A stretch of 64,000 nt of DNA, taken from contig CAMWXJ010000004.1 in assembly GCA_947178215.1 (NCBI GenBank), positions 62,001 to 126,000 of the forward strand, given 5' to 3'. The stretch is from an uncultured Porphyromonadaceae bacterium (GTDB lineage Bacteria > Bacteroidota > Bacteroidia > Bacteroidales > Muribaculaceae). The position numbers and the translations under genes were made by a program. Below the pieces are notes generated by a model. That model saw nothing but the letters and a program-made list of their open reading frames with translations, did no database searches and was not told where the DNA came from. Below are positions 60,506 through 64,000 of the stretch, in pieces (positions within the stretch are counted from its first letter, which is position 1; every line of letters starts with the position of its first letter).

Positions 60506-61077
60506 TTCCCGGAGCCGATGAAATCGAGGATTACTTTCTCGGTGTCGGCGACAGCCTTGTCGAGATTGTCGTTGACCACCACATGGTCAAACTTCGGGGC
60601 AAAAGTCATCTCATACTCAGCCTTGCCCACACGCTCGCCTATTGATTCAGGCGAATCGACGGCACGCGCTTCGAGGCGGCGGCGGAGCTCGTCGACACTC
60701 GGAGGCATGATAAAGATGCTCACGGCGCGGTCGCCGAAAATGCGCTTGACGCGCTCGCCGCCCTTGACGTCGATGTCGAGCACCACGTTGCGGCCGGCGG
60801 CGCAACGGGCGTTGACCTCGCTGCGCAGGGTGCCGTAGAAGCGGCCCGGGTACACCTCCTCGTATTCGATGAAGTCGCCGCGCTCAATGCCGCGCATGAA
60901 ATCCTCGGTGGTGAGGAAATGATAGTCCTTGCCGTCGACTTCCTGACCACGCGGCTCGCGGTTGGTCGCCGACACTGAAAACTCCATGTCGACGTTGCCG
61001 CTTTCCATGATGCGGTGTATGATAGTGGATTTGCCGCTCCCGCTCGGAGCCGACACTATGATGATTTTGCCTTCCAT
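60502..61077 (-). CDS. gmk: Guanylate kinase
   Basis: Phosphorylates GMP to GDP. The 191-residue protein has P-loop SAPSGSGKSTIIHR, SVSATNREPRGQEVDGKDYHFL (GMP-binding), FIEYEEVYPGRFYGTLRSEV, and VVLDIDVKGGERVKRIFGDRAVSIF (truncated here), then MPPSVDELRRRLEAR. The normal length. It lies between yicC (upstream) and nadD (overlapping). Confidence 0.97.
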   Translation of the reverse strand: MEGKIIIVSAPSGSGKSTIIHRIMESGNVDMEFSVSATNREPRGQEVDGKDYHFLTTEDFMRGIERGDFIEYEEVYPGRFYGTLRSEVNARCAAGRNVVLDIDVKGGERVKRIFGDRAVSIFIMPPSVDELRRRLEARAVDSPESIGERVGKAEYEMTFAPKFDHVVVNDNLDKAVADTEKVILDFIGSGK

Positions 61078-61129
61078 GGTTATCGGAATCTGTTGTTTTC
61101 GGTACTGTTTTAAGATATATTGCCGGCGC

Positions 61130-62005
61130 TCACATCACGTTGAGCACCTGTTCCTTGATTTGCTCGAGCTCGTCTTTCATCTTCACCACTATGCGCTGCA
61201 TCTCGGCGTGGTTGCTCTTTGAGCCGAGAGTGTTAATCTCGCGACCCATTTCCTGGGCGATGAAGCCGAGTTTTTTACCCTGGCCCGGCTTACCCGCCAT
61301 AGTTTCCATGAAGTAGCGGAGATGCTGGGCGAGGCGCTGGCGCTCCTCGTTGATGTCGAGCTTCTCGATATAGAAAATCATCTCCTGTTCGAGACGGCCG
61401 CGGTCGTACTCGGCGACGGAGATTTTCGACAATCCGTCGACAATGCGGGCACGTATGCGTTCCACACGCTCCACCTCATAGGGCTCCACGGTGTCGAGCA
61501 GGTTCGAGATGTGTTCGATGCGCGTGGCGAAGAACTCTTCCAGGCGCTCGCCCTCGACGCGGCGATAGGCGGTAAGGGCCTCGCAGGCCTCGCCAACGCA
61601 TTTGAGCAGCGCCGCACATTCGGCCTCGTCGACCTCGACGGCGGTGTCGTTATGTATCACGTCGGGAAAACGCACCAGGATGCTTAACCAGTCGTCGGGG
61701 CAAGGTATGCCGAGGGTGGCGGCCGCATTTTCAATCTGCGCCTTATAGCCGGCGAGAGCAGTGAGATTGAGCGAAGCGCCGTCGTTGGCATCACGGCTTT
61801 CGCGACTCACGCTGATGTCGACCTTGCCGCGTTCGAGACGCGAGGCGGTCAGATTGCGCACATCAAGCTCTTTCTCCCTGTAAATCGAAGGGATACGGGC
61901 TGAGATGTCCATCTGTTTACTGTTGAGGCTCTTTATCTCAACACTTATCTTGCGGCCGGCAAGCTCTACGGTAGCTTTGCCAAACCCGGTCATTGATAAT
62001 AGCAT
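61130..62005 (-). CDS. yicC: YicC/YloC-family endoribonuclease
   Basis: A 291-residue protein from the ATG at 62005 (MLLSMTGFGKATVELAGRKI), the usual start of this family; 13 codons upstream in the same frame are rejected. It has the conserved VEIKSLNSKQMDISARIP, RLEEFFATRIEHISN and the strongly conserved C-terminus FIAQEMGREINTLGSKSNHAE. YicC and YloC are RNases linked to small-RNA turnover. It is followed 52 bases later by gmk, the pairing seen in many bacteria. Confidence 0.93.
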   Translation of the reverse strand: MLLSMTGFGKATVELAGRKISVEIKSLNSKQMDISARIPSIYREKELDVRNLTASRLERGKVDISVSRESRDANDGASLNLTALAGYKAQIENAAATLGIPCPDDWLSILVRFPDVIHNDTAVEVDEAECAALLKCVGEACEALTAYRRVEGERLEEFFATRIEHISNLLDTVEPYEVERVERIRARIVDGLSKISVAEYDRGRLEQEMIFYIEKLDINEERQRLAQHLRYFMETMAGKPGQGKKLGFIAQEMGREINTLGSKSNHAEMQRIVVKMKDELEQIKEQVLNVM

Positions 62006-62025
62006 ACGATACCAAATATTTTCCA

Positions 62026-62063
62026 CAAAGTTACAACTCTCCACGGGAAAAAGCGTATTTTTG
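62026..62063. promoter_or_regulatory. Divergent promoters of yicC (-) and tsaB (+)
   Basis: On the minus strand TAACTTTG (62033-62026) points at yicC, with the -7 box 21 bases from the ATG. On the plus strand TATTTTTG (62056-62063) points at tsaB. The -33 boxes are weak on both. The elements lie within 38 bases of each other. Confidence 0.5.
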
Positions 62064-62084
62064 TAGAGTTTTTTTCACGACTAT

Positions 62085-62789
62085 ATGGCAACCATTCTCA
62101 ACATAGACACGTCCACCACCGCGTGTTCCGCCGCCCTCACCGCCGAGGGAATGATACTCATCCACCGCGAAACTTTTGAGCCTCAGCAACATGCCGCTCT
62201 TATCTCGGATTTCATCAAAGATTGTCTCGACCATGCAGCCGACCACGAGATGAAACTCGATGCCGTGGCTGTGACACTCGGCCCCGGAAGCTACACCGGC
62301 CTGCGCATAGGACTATCGGAAGCCAAAGGACTGGCCTACTCACTCGGCATACCCCTGATAGGACTATCGACCCTCGAAGTCATGGCTACCGGCGTGATGT
62401 TTGAGCACCCTGAGATATTCGACGGCGACGACCCCCGCGAGCCGCTTCTCGTACCTATGATTGACGCACGCCGCATGGAGGTGTTTACCGCCGTCTACAA
62501 CATGGCCCTTGAATCCGTCATGGCGCCTCAGCCCCTTATCCTCACGCCGGAGAGCTATGCCGCCGAGCGAGCCGCAGGCCGCCTCGTGATTTTCGGCGAC
62601 GGCAGCGACAAGGCCCGCGAACTGCTCCCCGACGCCACGTGGATAGAGGGTGTGGTGCCTCTCGCCACCGACATGATGGCCCTTGCCGACCGCGCATGGG
62701 CGCGCCGCGACTTTGTCGACACCGCCTACGCCACTCCGCTTTACCTCAAAGAATTTCAGGCGTCGAAGCCCCGCAATCCGCTGGCCTGA
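62085..62789 (+). CDS. tsaB: tRNA threonylcarbamoyladenosine biosynthesis protein TsaB
   Basis: Scaffold partner of TsaD in t6A37 tRNA modification. The 234-residue ASKHA-fold protein shows ILNIDTSTTACSAALTAEG at the start, AVTLGPGSYTGLRIGLSEAKG with the TsaB signature GPGSYTGLRIG, LIGLSTLEVMA and LVPMIDARRMEVFTAVY. The length is normal for TsaB. The gene has its own promoter and precedes a GH20 gene by 60 bases. Confidence 0.95.
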   Translation: MATILNIDTSTTACSAALTAEGMILIHRETFEPQQHAALISDFIKDCLDHAADHEMKLDAVAVTLGPGSYTGLRIGLSEAKGLAYSLGIPLIGLSTLEVMATGVMFEHPEIFDGDDPREPLLVPMIDARRMEVFTAVYNMALESVMAPQPLILTPESYAAERAAGRLVIFGDGSDKARELLPDATWIEGVVPLATDMMALADRAWARRDFVDTAYATPLYLKEFQASKPRNPLA

Positions 62790-62849
62790 GTGCCACGGCC
62801 GCCAGGCACGTCACCGCCGTAACTCATAACCCCATAACCTATCCTCACC

Positions 62850-64000
62850 ATGAAAATCAGCAGACAATTCCTTGTTGCCGCTGTTGCCGCCACCGGACTG
62901 TTTTTCACCTCGTGCGGCAGTAGCGACAAGGCCCTCATGACCCGCGCCGAGTCGATATTGCCCGTGCCGGTGAACCTCGAAAGCCGCTCCGGCTCGTTCA
63001 CTCTCGCCGACGGAGCCACGATAGGCGCCGCCGACACGTCGCTCATGCCGGCAGCCCGCTATCTGGCCGGCCTGCTCTCGCCCGCCACAGGCTACGACAT
63101 CAAAGCCGTAGACGGCGAGGGTACCATAACGCTCCGCCTGGCCGACACGGCAGAGAGTGCCGAAGACGCCTACACCCTGCGCTCATCGTCGTCGGGCGTA
63201 GAGATTACCGGCTCATGCTACGACGGCGTAATCGCCGGCATACAGTCGCTGCGCCAGATGTTTCCTGCTGCCATAGAGTCGAAGACCAGAGTCGACGGCA
63301 CGGCATGGACCATTCCCGCCGTCGAAATCACCGACCACGCCACATTCGGCTGGCGAGGCATAGAGCTCGACGTGTCGCGCCACTTCTACACCACCGCCGA
63401 AGTCAAGGAGCTTCTCGACCTCATGGCGCTCTACAAGCTCAACAAATTCCACTGGCACCTCACCGACGACCAGGGCTGGCGCGTAGAGATAAAACGCTAT
63501 CCGCTCCTGACCGAAAAGGGTGCATGGCGCAAGTTCAACAACCAGGACCTCGGATGCCTCAGCACAGCCGCCAAGACCGGCAACACCGATTTCGAGCTGC
63601 CTGCCGACCGCCTGCGCGTCACAGAAGAAGGCGACACCCTCTACGGCGGCTTCTACACTCAGGACGAGATACGCGACATCGTGGCTTACGCCCGCGTCCG
63701 CGGCATCGACATCGTGCCGGAGATTGACATGCCCGGCCACATGCTCGCCGCCGTCAGCAACTACAAGGGCGTCAGCTGCTTCGACAAGACCGGCTGGGGC
63801 GCTACATTCTCGTCGCCCGTATGCCCCGGCAAGGATTCGGCAATGGAGTTCTGCAAGAACGTGTACGACGAGCTAATCGACCTCTTCCCCTACGAGTATG
63901 TACACATAGGTGGCGACGAGGTCGAGAAAACCAACTGGAAGAAGTGCCCCGACTGCCTCAAACGCATAGCCGACAACAACCTCAAAGACGTGAACGAGCT
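62850..64000 (+). CDS. GH20 beta-N-acetylhexosaminidase lipoprotein, 3' end cut by the window
   Basis: The first 383 codons are present with no stop before the window end. A signal peptide ends in lipobox FTSC (Cys21-22 region). A GH20b-type N-terminal domain (about 35-145: PVPVNLESRSGSFTLADGA, DGVIAGIQSLRQMFPA) precedes the GH20 barrel: FGWRGIELDVSRHFYTTAEV, LYKLNKFHWHLTDDQGWRVE, DIVPEIDMPGHM and the catalytic pair Asp356-Glu357 in VHIGGDEVEKTNW. It removes terminal GlcNAc or GalNAc from glycans, for example host mucin or N-glycans, at the cell surface. Confidence 0.93.
   Translation, partial: MKISRQFLVAAVAATGLFFTSCGSSDKALMTRAESILPVPVNLESRSGSFTLADGATIGAADTSLMPAARYLAGLLSPATGYDIKAVDGEGTITLRLADTAESAEDAYTLRSSSSGVEITGSCYDGVIAGIQSLRQMFPAAIESKTRVDGTAWTIPAVEITDHATFGWRGIELDVSRHFYTTAEVKELLDLMALYKLNKFHWHLTDDQGWRVEIKRYPLLTEKGAWRKFNNQDLGCLSTAAKTGNTDFELPADRLRVTEEGDTLYGGFYTQDEIRDIVAYARVRGIDIVPEIDMPGHMLAAVSNYKGVSCFDKTGWGATFSSPVCPGKDSAMEFCKNVYDELIDLFPYEYVHIGGDEVEKTNWKKCPDCLKRIADNNLKDVNE

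Overview
The window is a chromosomal segment of a high-GC Bacteroidales, most like the gut family Muribaculaceae. The support is the -33 TTTG / -7 TAnnTTTG promoter type, a XusABC-like TonB/DUF4374/PepSY operon, fimbrillin-family lipoproteins, the DUF5715, DUF4924 and DUF5119 families, LytS/LytTR two-component pairs and SDR-type fructuronate reductase. I see no rRNA, tRNA, CRISPR array, prophage or intact insertion sequence. The placement is inference from gene content and not from a marker gene.

Left part (1-13 kb): the start of an AddB-like nuclease, holB, metF and rlmH run on the minus strand, with nadC divergent. A 440-base gap after nadC holds a promoter-terminator pair with no normal gene, which may be a small RNA or micropeptide. 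A translationally coupled cassette (sensor kinase, LytTR regulator, PepSY-like secreted protein; both junctions are ATGA) then faces a divergent operon of a TonB receptor, a DUF4374 lipoprotein and a PepSY membrane protein. This operon matches the XusABC xenosiderophore-iron uptake system. Malate dehydrogenase follows.

Middle part (13-27 kb): two paralogous sodium:solute symporters flank a tiny membrane protein. Then comes a minus-strand housekeeping run: TlpA-like lipoprotein, S4 protein, pth, rplY, tadA, mutS, a secreted EEP-family hydrolase, a DEAD-box helicase and an esterase lipoprotein.

Surface-sugar cassette (27-34 kb): wbpD, a UDP-HexNAc 6-dehydrogenase, a flippase, a glycosyltransferase, wbpB and wbpE. 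Together they encode the steps from UDP-N-acetylhexosamine to a UDP-2,3-diacetamido uronic acid, plus transfer and export. The region looks less GC-rich than its surroundings, and the dehydrogenase carries a run of nine C.

Right part (34-64 kb): M48 peptidase, a decayed GH29 fucosidase fragment, a second LytS/LytTR pair, uxuA plus fructuronate reductase, a fimbrillin-type lipoprotein cluster, O-acetylhomoserine sulfhydrylase, a U32 RNA-modification-type protein and a DPP4-like peptidase. Next is a long minus-strand envelope block: pdxJ, exbB, exbD, tonB, a DUF5715 LAS-type metallopeptidase, an AsmA-like protein, fdtA and fdtB. The end holds an ACT-like stub upstream of nadK, a YgjP-type metalloprotease, DUF4924, nadD, gmk, yicC, tsaB and a GH20 hexosaminidase cut by the window edge.
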